15,504 nucleotides of DNA from Opitutaceae bacterium (GTDB lineage Bacteria > Verrucomicrobiota > Verrucomicrobiia > Opitutales > Opitutaceae): the NCBI GenBank assembly GCA_031254955.1, contig JAIRTK010000403.1, positions 1-15,504 on the forward strand, given 5' to 3'. Positions 6,272 to 14,000 of the stretch are shown here, piece by piece. Position 1 is the stretch's first letter. Each line of letters begins with the position of its first letter. Both the position numbers and the translations under genes were made by a program. Under the pieces are notes generated by a model, which worked only from the letters and a program-made list of their open reading frames with translations, ran no database searches and was not told the origin of the DNA.

Positions 6272-8887
6272 TCATTGCACGTGACCGTCCCGGCTGATGT
6301 CATAACCGCCCGGCAGAAGCTCCATCAGCTGGCGGTTGATTTCGGCGAGCTTGAGCAGGTTTTCGGACATGATCGCGGCCATGCCGGCTTGCATGAGCGC
6401 CCGGTAGGCGCTCCGGTTCGTCGCTTGGGATTCCCGTCCGCCCAGGTCCTTGAAGATCGGCGGCGCCATCACGATGAAGACGATGCCTCCGATGTTTTTT
6501 TTGATTTTCACAAGGTCGTCGAGGACGCCCGCGTCCCTGGCCTTGGCGTAGCTTTGCCGGGTTTTTTTCCTGACCGAGTCCAGCATGTCGCGCGCTTGTT
6601 CGAGTTCTTGCTGGAATTTGACGCGCATTTCGTTGGGCAGTCTCGCGCCGACCGCCATCAGGCCTTTTTCCGCCATGTCGGTGAGCGACTCCGTCGTTTT
6701 GATGGCTTCCGGCAATTCCGCGTGGTCCTCCAGTTCATAGACTTTGCCCATGAATTCGCGGAGCAGTTGGTCGGCTTGGGCGACGGCGACCGTCCAGCCT
6801 TCGCCTTTGCCGGCGGCGGCATCCAGTTTGTTTTCGATTTCCCGGTGTTTTTCGGACGCTCTCCAGTTGGAGACTTCGTCGATGAGGGCGGCCAGTTCGG
6901 GGTCGCCGGCCCCGGTTTCGCAGTTTTTCAGGGTGCTGATGGCTTTTTCCGGGCGTTGCAGCCATTTGAGGTATTTTTTCCTCAGTTTCTCGGGGTCCAT
7001 TTCCACCATTTCCAGCGAGAGCGGTTTGTCCATGATGCGGACATCGACATCGGGGATGACGACGCTGAGGAAGAGGCTCCGGTCTTCGTCCATTTTCAGG
7101 TAGATTTCGACTCCGGTGCCGATGTCCAGGTCGCCGTGCACCATGGTGCCGTCGATGGCGATGCCGCCGATGTCGCGGTTGAGGTCGGCGCGTTTTTCCT
7201 CGCCTTCGACCACGGTGACGCGCAGGCAGGTGTCCTTGTCGCCGGCTTTGATGGGGGTCGTGGTGCGGAACACGCCGCCCGCGCTTTGGCGGAGGTGCCT
7301 TTTTTTCTGCGGGAGGGTCTCGCCTTTCTTGAAGGCGATTTCCACGGTGTTGTCGGCCAGGGCGATGCCGAGGGAGTTGATGACGGTGGGCTTGGCCATC
7401 GGCGCGCTGACGGTGTAGTGGATTTCGGAGGGGGAGGTTTCCTTGCGGAGGCCTTGCGCGTCCTTGAGTTCGATGTCGAAGAAGTTGCGCTCCCCGTCCT
7501 TGGCGTGCAGGGTGGCGATGAAGGTGCCGTCCGCGCCGCAGGCGGTGCCGCCGCTGCGTTCGCCGGTGGTCTTGTTGGCAAATTCGATGCGGTAGCCGCT
7601 GAAGTCCTTGACGCCCGGCGAGGAGAGTTTGCCGGAGACCATCGGCTTGGCGGAGGAGCCGGCGGGGTTGTAATTGAGCCAGTCGATTGTGAACACGCCC
7701 GAGGGGGCGGAGGTTTTTCTGCGACCGGCGGCGGCGGCGGTTCCGGCGGCGGTGGTGGCGGCGGTGTCCTTGAGTTTTTGCGAGGCGAAGATGGCCGCGC
7801 CTTCGGCGACGACGGTCATGGGGTTGTGGCTGAAGTCGATGATGCCGCCGAAGTATTCCCGGAGCGTGTCGCGGAAATAGGAGGCTTGGGTGGGGCCGCC
7901 GACGAGGATCACCTTGGCCAGGTCGCCGGGTTTCAGTTTGGACTCGGCGAGCAGTTCTTTGCAGAGCGCCACGGCGCGGTCGATGAGGGGGCTGGCGGCG
8001 CGGGCGACATCGGCGCGGCTCAGGCTGAGGGTGGAGTAATCGACCTCGGCGCCGTCGGTGTCCTCGAAGACGGGGCCTTGGAGGTCGGTGTTTTCCTGTC
8101 CGCTGAGGGTGATTTTGGCCTGTTCCACGGCGTATTTGAGCAGGCGCAGCGGGTGCTCCCATTTCACGGCTCCGCGTTTGAAGCCGGGGAGCGTGTAGTC
8201 GCCGGTGAGCTGGGGGATCACGAGGCGCTCAAGGATGGCCCAGTCGATGTCCGCGCCGCCGAGGAAGTTGTCGCCCCGGTGGTTCTGGGTCGTGAACACG
8301 CCGCGGTTGGCCCTGATGAGGGCGGCGTCGAAGGTGCCGCCGCCGAAGTCGAACACGAGCCAATACTGGTTTTCGGTGATTTTTTTCTGGTAGCCGTAGG
8401 CGATGGCGGCGGCCACGGGTTCCTGGATGGTGAGCGCCTGTTTGAAGCCGGCCAGTCCGGCGGCGCGTTTGGTGGCGTCGTTGGCCGGCTGCGGGAAGAC
8501 CGCCGGCACGGTGATGACCGCCGCGTCGATCGCCTCCCCGGTCACGCGTTGCACGTCGCCGCGCAGCGCCTTGAGGATTTCGGCGGAGAGTTCCACCGGG
8601 GTGCGTTTCACGCCGGCTTTGGCGAAGGGGTAAACCCGGTCGGAGCCCATGTCGCGTTTGAACTCCAGCACGGCGCCGCGGCCTTGGATGTAGTTGTTTT
8701 TCGCGGGGTCGCCGACGTAGGTGCTCATCTCGCCGGTCCTGGCGTTTTTCACGATGGAAACCGCGCTCGGCGTGATGTCCTGCGAGCGGTTGTTCTTGAT
8801 GATTTGCGTCGCCTGGCCCCTGAGCGCGGCGATGGCGCTGTTGGTGGTTCCCAAGTCGATTCCGAAGTCGATGGTGGTGGAGGGCAT
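6272..8887 (-). CDS. Enlarged Hsp70-family chaperone (DnaK-like, noncanonical)
   Basis: An 871-residue protein, against about 640 for DnaK. The nucleotide-binding domain (5-372) is intact: GIDLGTTNSAIA (9-20), ITVPAVF (125-131), QEPVAAAIAYG (155-165), VFDFGGGTFDAAL (178-190) and VILVGGPTQ (326-334). The usual acidic linker is missing. Instead there is an Ala-rich stretch (375-390, from a GGC-rich tract near 7726-7766) and an extra beta-rich, Ig-like segment (397-495). A beta substrate-binding-like domain follows (504-620; SLGIALADNTVEIAFKKGE, GDLDIGTGVEIYLKM). The C-terminal 250 residues are long helices unlike the DnaK lid, with a short hydrophobic patch IGGIVFIVM (799-807) but no clear membrane helix. 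It ends in GHVQ, without the acidic tail. It probably binds unfolded clients in an ATP cycle driven by the J-like and GrpE-like proteins encoded at 11045-14254 and 10306-10950. It leads the second gene block. Confidence 0.93.
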   Translation of the reverse strand: MPSTTIDFGIDLGTTNSAIAALRGQATQIIKNNRSQDITPSAVSIVKNARTGEMSTYVGDPAKNNYIQGRGAVLEFKRDMGSDRVYPFAKAGVKRTPVELSAEILKALRGDVQRVTGEAIDAAVITVPAVFPQPANDATKRAAGLAGFKQALTIQEPVAAAIAYGYQKKITENQYWLVFDFGGGTFDAALIRANRGVFTTQNHRGDNFLGGADIDWAILERLVIPQLTGDYTLPGFKRGAVKWEHPLRLLKYAVEQAKITLSGQENTDLQGPVFEDTDGAEVDYSTLSLSRADVARAASPLIDRAVALCKELLAESKLKPGDLAKVILVGGPTQASYFRDTLREYFGGIIDFSHNPMTVVAEGAAIFASQKLKDTAATTAAGTAAAAGRRKTSAPSGVFTIDWLNYNPAGSSAKPMVSGKLSSPGVKDFSGYRIEFANKTTGERSGGTACGADGTFIATLHAKDGERNFFDIELKDAQGLRKETSPSEIHYTVSAPMAKPTVINSLGIALADNTVEIAFKKGETLPQKKRHLRQSAGGVFRTTTPIKAGDKDTCLRVTVVEGEEKRADLNRDIGGIAIDGTMVHGDLDIGTGVEIYLKMDEDRSLFLSVVIPDVDVRIMDKPLSLEMVEMDPEKLRKKYLKWLQRPEKAISTLKNCETGAGDPELAALIDEVSNWRASEKHREIENKLDAAAGKGEGWTVAVAQADQLLREFMGKVYELEDHAELPEAIKTTESLTDMAEKGLMAVGARLPNEMRVKFQQELEQARDMLDSVRKKTRQSYAKARDAGVLDDLVKIKKNIGGIVFIVMAPPIFKDLGGRESQATNRSAYRALMQAGMAAIMSENLLKLAEINRQLMELLPGGYDISRDGHVQ

Positions 8888-8925
8888 GGTGGTGTTTTTT
8901 TGGGTTGGTCGTGGTGTGGTTTTGG

Positions 8926-8983
8926 ATTGGGCGAGGTGGGGGTTTGAGGTGAGGCGAGGTGGGGTTTGAGGTGGCGAGGTGTG
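8926..8983. repeat. GCGAGGTG direct repeats upstream of the Hsp70 gene
   Basis: GCGAGGTG occurs at 8931, 8954 and 8974, with GGGGTTTGAGGTG between copies, about 20-23 bp apart. The array lies 45-95 bp before the Hsp70 start, where a regulator could bind. It may equally be simple repeat expansion. Confidence 0.55.
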
Positions 8984-9047
8984 ATTGATTGCTGAAAAAG
9001 GCAGCGGGCGAGCCGTTTTTTTTGGGGGCCGAGGTCGTGTTGGGCGG

Positions 9048-9137
9048 TTACGAGGTCATGTTGGGATGGCCGGAAACGGTCTCCGGTTGGGCGAAAAGGG
9101 GCCGGGGGCGCGCGAGGATGTCGGTTTTCATCATCAT
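9048..9137 (-). pseudogene. 29-codon frame whose start copies the barrel-protein gene (possible remnant or leader)
   Basis: The frame reads MMMKTDILARPRPLFAQ and stops at 9048-9050. Its start region at 9115-9143 matches 10062-10089, the start of the barrel-protein gene (MIMKTTSL), at about 26 of 29 positions, including the CATACC before the ATG. It has no full signal peptide. It could be the broken 5' end of a paralogous gene, a short leader, or chance after a local duplication. Confidence 0.3.
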
Positions 9138-9150
9138 GGTATGCGGAGCC

Positions 9151-9170
9151 GGCAGGGAGGCCTCCCTGCC
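9151..9170. repeat. Perfect 20-bp palindrome
   Basis: GGCAGGGAGG is followed directly by its reverse complement with no loop. It shares the AGGGAGGCCTC core with the inverted repeats at 840-954, so it is probably a solo member of the same repeat family. Confidence 0.75.
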
Positions 9171-9327
9171 GCCGCCTGCGGCCATGCGTCAAAGGGTTTG
9201 GGATGTTGCATCATGGCGAAACCGAGGTTTCCGGGCGCGTCCAGCGAACAGGTCTCCATCCAATGCGGGTTCTGAAAATAATCGCGCGCGGGATTCTCCG
9301 GGACGACTCGGGAGGGAGGAGGCGAGG

Positions 9328-9359
9328 AAAGGCCGCGGTTTTTCAGGTCCGCGGCCTTT
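9328..9359 (-). terminator. Rho-independent terminator after the barrel-protein gene
   Basis: An 11-bp perfect stem (AAAGGCCGCGG / CCGCGGCCTTT) around a 10-base loop starts 16 bp past the barrel gene stop. On the minus strand the 3' arm ends in TTT but is not followed by a long T-run, so strength is uncertain. It separates the first gene block from the Hsp70 block. Confidence 0.7.
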
Positions 9360-9375
9360 GTCTGGCGTGTCCCGG

Positions 9376-10083
9376 TTAGAATTTGCAGCCGAAATTAATG
9401 GAGAGCACAAGCGCGGTCTGGGATTTTATCTCCGTGTATTTCAAATCCGCCGAGTCGATGGAGAGGCAGCGCGCGCCCACATCCAGAGAAAAGCGCGGGG
9501 TGAAGTGCACGGCAAGCCCGACGCCAGCCCCGACCGCAAGGGCGGCGGCGCTGTCGTTGCCGTCTATATAAGAATAGCCGTATCCCGTCCTGCGGATCTC
9601 ATATTTATCGTAGTTGGCGCCCACGGCGCAGAAGCCGGCCATGGGGCTGAGGCGCAGTTCGCAGCGGCGATCCTTCGCGAGCGGGATGCACAGGTCGTAG
9701 CGCACGAGCACGGGGATTTCGGCATAGGTGACTTTTGAGGAGCCGAATTTTTTCTCTTCGCCGCCCATGAACCCGGCATCGAGGGCGAACCTGTGCCAGG
9801 CATTGAGCCGGTAGCCAGCGACCACGCCGATGCCATACAGGTTTGAGCTGTCTTTCGCGCGATACTGGTCGCCGAGCTTGGTGTCGCAGTAAAGCGCGCC
9901 GACTTCCACGAAGAAGTTCAGCTTGGGATTGGAGCTTGGGAGCACGAGGGAGGTGTCCGCCGGCGGGCTGGAAAATTCGGCGGGCGACGGCGGGGCGGTT
10001 TGGGCGAGAGCGGACACGCTTGCAATGAGCAAGCCCGTGATGAGCGCGCACGCGGCGCGCAGGGATGTAGTTTTCATGATCAT
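9376..10083 (-). CDS. Outer-membrane beta-barrel protein (OmpX/porin-like), secreted
   Basis: A 235-residue protein, or 233 if the second ATG at 10077 is used (MIMKTT against MKTT). It has a clear Sec signal peptide: Lys/Arg near the start, the hydrophobic core ACALITGLLIASVSA, and a likely cut after ALA before QTAPP. A short Pro/Ser-rich spacer follows. The rest is alternating beta-strands typical of small eight-stranded barrels (FFVEVGALYC, YGIGVVAGYRL, FALDAGFMGG, AEIPVLVRYDL, LSPMAGFCAVGANY, VGAGVGLAVHFTPRFSLDVG), ending LVLSINFGCKF with terminal Phe. This fits the general OMP beta-barrel family; substrate or function cannot be told. It is co-oriented with its neighbours but is the only exported protein in an otherwise chaperone/protease/kinase locus. 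It may be a bystander, or a marker of envelope stress. Confidence 0.85.
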   Translation of the reverse strand: MIMKTTSLRAACALITGLLIASVSALAQTAPPSPAEFSSPPADTSLVLPSSNPKLNFFVEVGALYCDTKLGDQYRAKDSSNLYGIGVVAGYRLNAWHRFALDAGFMGGEEKKFGSSKVTYAEIPVLVRYDLCIPLAKDRRCELRLSPMAGFCAVGANYDKYEIRRTGYGYSYIDGNDSAAALAVGAGVGLAVHFTPRFSLDVGARCLSIDSADLKYTEIKSQTALVLSINFGCKF

Positions 10084-10305
10084 GGTATGGGTTGTGTGGT
10101 TGCGGTGGGTTTCTACTTCATTCCTGGCGGATGATGTCTCTGCCGGGAAAATTCATGCGGGGTTCAGGCATAGTCGGGCGGGATGCGAAGGGGCGGAAAG
10201 GGGCCGGGATTCAAGCACGGAGGACATGGGGGACATGGAGACATGGACGCCGGAGGGTGTTTTTCTTGGGGGGATATTCTCTTTCATGGCTCCGTGTCCT
10301 GCCGG
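10084..10305. other. 222-bp gap between GrpE-like and barrel-protein genes
   Basis: No gene seen. It must hold the barrel gene's promoter or leader if that gene is separately expressed, but no good -35/-10 pair stands out. It contains a 9-bp tandem repeat at 10222-10247. Confidence 0.5.
10222..10247. repeat. Three tandem 9-bp units (GGACATGGR)
   Basis: Related units start at 10222, 10231 and 10240, reading GGACATGGG, GGACATGGA, GACATGGA. They are preceded by AGCACGGA, so the stretch resembles the CACGGAGNACACGGAG-type repeats seen between genes in related bacteria (from memory). Confidence 0.6.
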
Positions 10306-10950
10306 TCAGTTTGCCGGGGCGTCCGGCGGTGGTTGCGCGGCGGGGGGCGGCTCCGGGTCCTCGGGTTTGAGCGTGATGACATTGCCCGGATAAAACTCGC
10401 CGGTCCGGTTGAATTTCAAGGTGGGCGTGAGGGTTTGGGAGACCACTTCCTCGGCCAGGCCGGGCGTCGGTTTCGCGGAGATGACCTTGACCGGCATGCC
10501 GGCGTGAAAGGGCTGGCCGGTGAAGTCCTGCATGGTGACGCCCAGCGTGCCGAGGATGGTGCCCAGCCGTTCCGCGTAAAAGCCGATGTCGGCGAGTTGC
10601 TTCGCGTCGAGCGCGGCGACAGGCTCGTCCGTTCCGGGTTTGAACACGATGCCCTTGAGTTTCCATGCCGCGATCGCGAGGTCCCGCATGGCTTTGACGA
10701 AGGTGTTTTCGTCGGGCCGCACGTCCGGCGGCAGCGGCGACGGGGCGGGGTCGGGCGGCGGCGCGCCGGGATAGGGCGGCGGCTCGCCGGGGAGAATGTC
10801 CGCCGCCGCCGCCGCGGTGAGGCCGGGCAGGGTCACGGGGTAGGGATAGTGCGGAATCGCGCCGAGCCTGGCCGCCTGCTGGCGCCGCGTTCCGGGGACT
10901 TGCGGCTTGGCGCCGCTTTTGTGTTTCGGGTGTTTGGGCTTTTTTTTCAT
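10306..10950 (-). CDS. GrpE-like nucleotide exchange factor, short divergent form
   Basis: A 214-residue protein. Residues 1-30 are basic and lysine-rich (MKKKPKHPKHKSG). Residues 54-80 are Pro-rich. Residues 81-103 form a helix (FVKAMRDLAIAAWKLKGIVF) resembling the region before the head in GrpE-like proteins. Residues 118-196 match the GrpE head pattern: LADIGFYAERLGTILGTLGV, DFTGQPFHAG, KVISAKPTPGL, EEVVSQTLTPTLKF, GEFYPGNVITLKP. GrpE swaps ADP for ATP on Hsp70. The long GrpE coiled coil is much reduced, so dimerisation may differ. The tail is again Pro-rich. Its presence in a locus with Hsp70 and a J-like protein supports the call. A promoter-like element lies 37-65 bp upstream, so the gene can probably be transcribed separately from the J-like gene, which ends 94 bp before it. 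Confidence 0.65.
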   Translation of the reverse strand: MKKKPKHPKHKSGAKPQVPGTRRQQAARLGAIPHYPYPVTLPGLTAAAAADILPGEPPPYPGAPPPDPAPSPLPPDVRPDENTFVKAMRDLAIAAWKLKGIVFKPGTDEPVAALDAKQLADIGFYAERLGTILGTLGVTMQDFTGQPFHAGMPVKVISAKPTPGLAEEVVSQTLTPTLKFNRTGEFYPGNVITLKPEDPEPPPAAQPPPDAPAN

Positions 10951-10986
10951 GCGGGTTTTCTTTTTGTTTTTTTGTCCATGCAGAGG

Positions 10987-11015
10987 GTAAACGAATTGGG
11001 CGCGGCCACCGTCAA
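10987..11015 (-). promoter_or_regulatory. Promoter-like element before the GrpE-like gene
   Basis: On the minus strand TTGACG (11010-11015) is followed after 17 bp by GTTTAC (10987-10992). A matching element, with CGGTTGACGG and ATTCGTTTAC at exactly the same distance, stands before the kinase gene (15467-15495). The -35 is good, the -10 is poor against E. coli consensus. It would give a leader of about 30 nt. It could also be an operator shared by both genes. Confidence 0.55.
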
Positions 11016-11044
11016 CCGTGCGCCGGCGGCGGCGCGGTTTTTCC

Positions 11045-14000
11045 TCATCCCCACTTTCGCTTTATTTCCGTCCATTTGCGCTCCTGGTTATCGACGCCCT
11101 TTTTTAGGGTGTCCCGCTTGACGATGAGTTGCAGGAGGCAAATCCCCAGCCCGATGACTGGCGCGCGCCACAGGCCCCACGCGGACTCCTCGGATACGAT
11201 GAGATTATGCGCCACCATCACGAGCCACACGACCAATGTCACAAGCCAGAATCCGGTGCTGAGAATCCCGATCCAGAACCCTGGCCGCCATCTGCGCGCC
11301 GGAAGCAGCAATCCCAGGACAAGCCCGGCCACGGGAAGCTGCCACCACTGCAACGTGAAGGCCTCCAAGAGAGGCAATCCGTCCGGGCGGTAATGCCGGA
11401 AGGCGGCTGAAAGCAGGAGCAGCGACACGGCAAAATATCCCGCCCTGGCGCATTTCCCCGCCACAAACGGCGGCGGGTTTTTCGAGGCTTTGGAATGTTT
11501 TGAAAAGAGCGGATACATGACGCCTATCACGGTGGAAATCCCGAATCCAATGAGCGGCGCCCGCCACAGCCCGGCGGCAAGCTCTTCGGAGATGACGGCC
11601 TGGCGCGCGGCCAGGACCAGCCCGGCAAGCAGGGTGACAATCCCGCCCCAGACATTGAAGGCCGTGAGAAACAGCAGGAACGACTCGGAGAGTCTGTAAA
11701 ACGGAAACAGCAGGCCCGCGACAGCCCCGAGCACGGGGAGATGCCACCACTGCGCGACAAACGTCGCCACGGGCAGGCCGGCTGGATAATAATGGCGGAA
11801 GACAAACGAGTGGAGAAACAGGGTGAGGGCGAACATGAACGTCCAGCTCCCTTGCAGTCTCAACAGGCGCGGGGGCGGCGGGCGCCACCGGCTCACCGGC
11901 ATCGCCATGCCCGCCACCAATCCGATCCAGAGAAACTGCCACCACTGCACGACGCGCTCCCCCAAGGGCAGCCCGGCTGGATAGTGATGATGGAAGACCA
12001 GCGACAGGAGGAACAGGGGCACGGAGAACACAAACGCACAGGAAAACTTCCCCCACAGGTGGACGGGGGTGATGAATTCGGCGAATGTCTGGGACAGGGC
12101 GTCCGCCGAGGCCTTCTTGATACCGGGGCGGCGGGGGCCGGGTCTGGAGCCGGAGCCTGCGCGCCCGCCGAGGTTGGGGGCGGGAACCGGGCGTCTGACG
12201 AGGTTGGCGGCGGGAACCACGCGTCTGCCAAGGCCGGGGGCGGGAGCCGGGGGTTTGACGAGGTTGGCAGCGGGGGGCGGGCGTTTGACGAGGTTGGGCT
12301 TGAAAATCTTGCGATCGGGGATGCCCAGCTTTTCCGCGATCGAGACCAGTTGGTCGTAGTCTTTCCTGTATTTTGCCCTGTCGTCCTCGTCCGGCGTGTC
12401 CTCGATGGCGCAGCAGACCGCGAAGATCGCCATGGAAACCAGCTCCAGGCTTTCGGCACGCTTCCTTGGGGCCTTCAACTGTTCCGCAGCTTCGTTAAAC
12501 ATGCCCACGGAAAGCCCCCGCTCCAGGGCGGCAAACGCCTTCATGGCCGATTTGTTCATCTCGTGCCTTGGGTAGGCATCCGCCCATTGCTGGAAGCGGG
12601 GGCGGATTTTCACGAGTTGCCCGAAGCGGGCGAACGGGTCGTCTTTGCTCTCGGCGATGCGCTTGAAGATGTCCGTCGGTTCCTTGATTTCCAGCGTGGC
12701 CAGGTCGTCCCGGAACTTTGCCCGGTCGGCGTCGTCCGGCGTGTCCTCGATGGCGCATCGAATCGCGGTGAAGGCGAGGGCGGTGTTGTCCTCCTGATTA
12801 TAAAGGGCCACGGAGATCGAGCGTTCGAGCTTGGCAAACACGCTCATGATCGTCTTGCAGTCCTCGCGCCCGGAGTGCTTCGCCGCCCAGGCCTTGAGCT
12901 TGGGGCGCACGCGTTGCAATGCGCGGAAGCGCTCGGACGGGCGGCCTCCGCCCGCGGACACCTCGGCGATGGTCTTCATAGCCTCGTGGAGCGCGGGGTC
13001 GGAGGAGACGCCGCCGGCGGCGGAGGAGATGACGCTGGCGACGGCGGACATGTTTTTCTTTATCCGTTCCTTGAGGTTCGGGTCGGTCGCGGTGTCGAGC
13101 GCCTTTTTCATGAGCGCGGGGTCGTCCTCCTGGAGTTTCCCCGCCTTTTGCCTGGCGTTGAAGGCGGCCACGTAGCAGTTGCAGACCGTCCCGGAGGCTT
13201 TGTCATAAAGGCCGTCCCGCTCTTTTTTCAGGGCGCCGTCGCCCGTGTAGAACAAGTCCAGCGCGGGCTTCGCCTTTTTCTCGAAGTCGTTTTCAAAAAA
13301 GTCCCGCGCCTTGGCGAAGGCTTGGGTTTTCCTGTCCGGGTCGGACGAGTCGGCGTAGGACTGCGCCTGGGCGCGGGCGGCCTCCAGGCGGTCGCGCACG
13401 GGCTTGGTGACTTCCCTGACGGTGGCGCGGTAGTCGTCGTCAAAGCCCTCCTGGTCGCCGAGCATGGCGTTGTCGAGCATGGCATCGACGTGAAACTTCG
13501 CCCACTCCAGCAGGTTTTTTTCGGCATAGTGGCGGGCGATGTCGCCGTGGATGGAGGAGAGGGTCTTGCGGAGGTCGGCCTTCATCTCGTCCACCAGCGC
13601 GGCGGTCAGCGCGGGGTCGCCCTTGGAGAGGATGCGTTTTTGCGTCTCCGCCCAGACGTGGTCGCTGCCCGCGACTTCGCTCCAGCGTTTGTCGGCGTTT
13701 TTCCAGGCGTTTTTGAGGGGCACCTCCTCCTTTTTCGCGAGCGCGCCCGCGAGGTGCCTGGCGGTTTGTTCGAGCGCCAGGCTCAGGTAGTTGACGGCGA
13801 GGTTGTGCCGGGCGACCGCGCACGCGAGGCCGGATTCCTGCTCCCACTCGCGCCAGATGCGGAGGGCCGCCGCCGCGTCGCCTTCCGCGATGGCTTCAAG
13901 CCCGGCGTCGTTTTCCGCGCCAAATTCGCGGGGCCAGAACCAGAAGAACTCGTCGGAGGCGCGTTGCTCGCCGTCGTTCAGGCGCTCCAGGGCGTTGTCA

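Larger units (their letters stand above)
8888..9375. other. 488-bp intergenic gap between the barrel-protein and Hsp70 genes
   Basis: No full gene is supported. From right to left on the transcribed strand it holds a hairpin terminator (9328-9359), a TTGACG sequence at 9186-9191 without a matching -10, a perfect 20-bp palindrome (9151-9170), a copy of the barrel-gene start region (9115-9143) opening a 29-codon frame, and the GCGAGGTG repeats before Hsp70. I could not find a convincing Hsp70 promoter. A longer frame at 8749-9192 runs into Hsp70 coding sequence out of frame and looks spurious. Confidence 0.6.

Noticed and set aside
6218..8947. 909-codon plus-strand open frame opposite the Hsp70 gene
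   Set aside because: Composition (Gly, Val, Phe, Asp, His) is that of a reverse-complement shadow, and the Hsp70 frame has every family motif.
9001..9030. Plus-strand terminator at GAGCCG followed by a T-run
   Set aside because: The T-run is good, but the preceding stem is only 3-4 bp and no plus-strand gene ends here.
8749..9192. 147-codon minus-strand frame overlapping the Hsp70 start
   Set aside because: It reads into Hsp70 out of frame and is Pro/Arg-rich without a domain.
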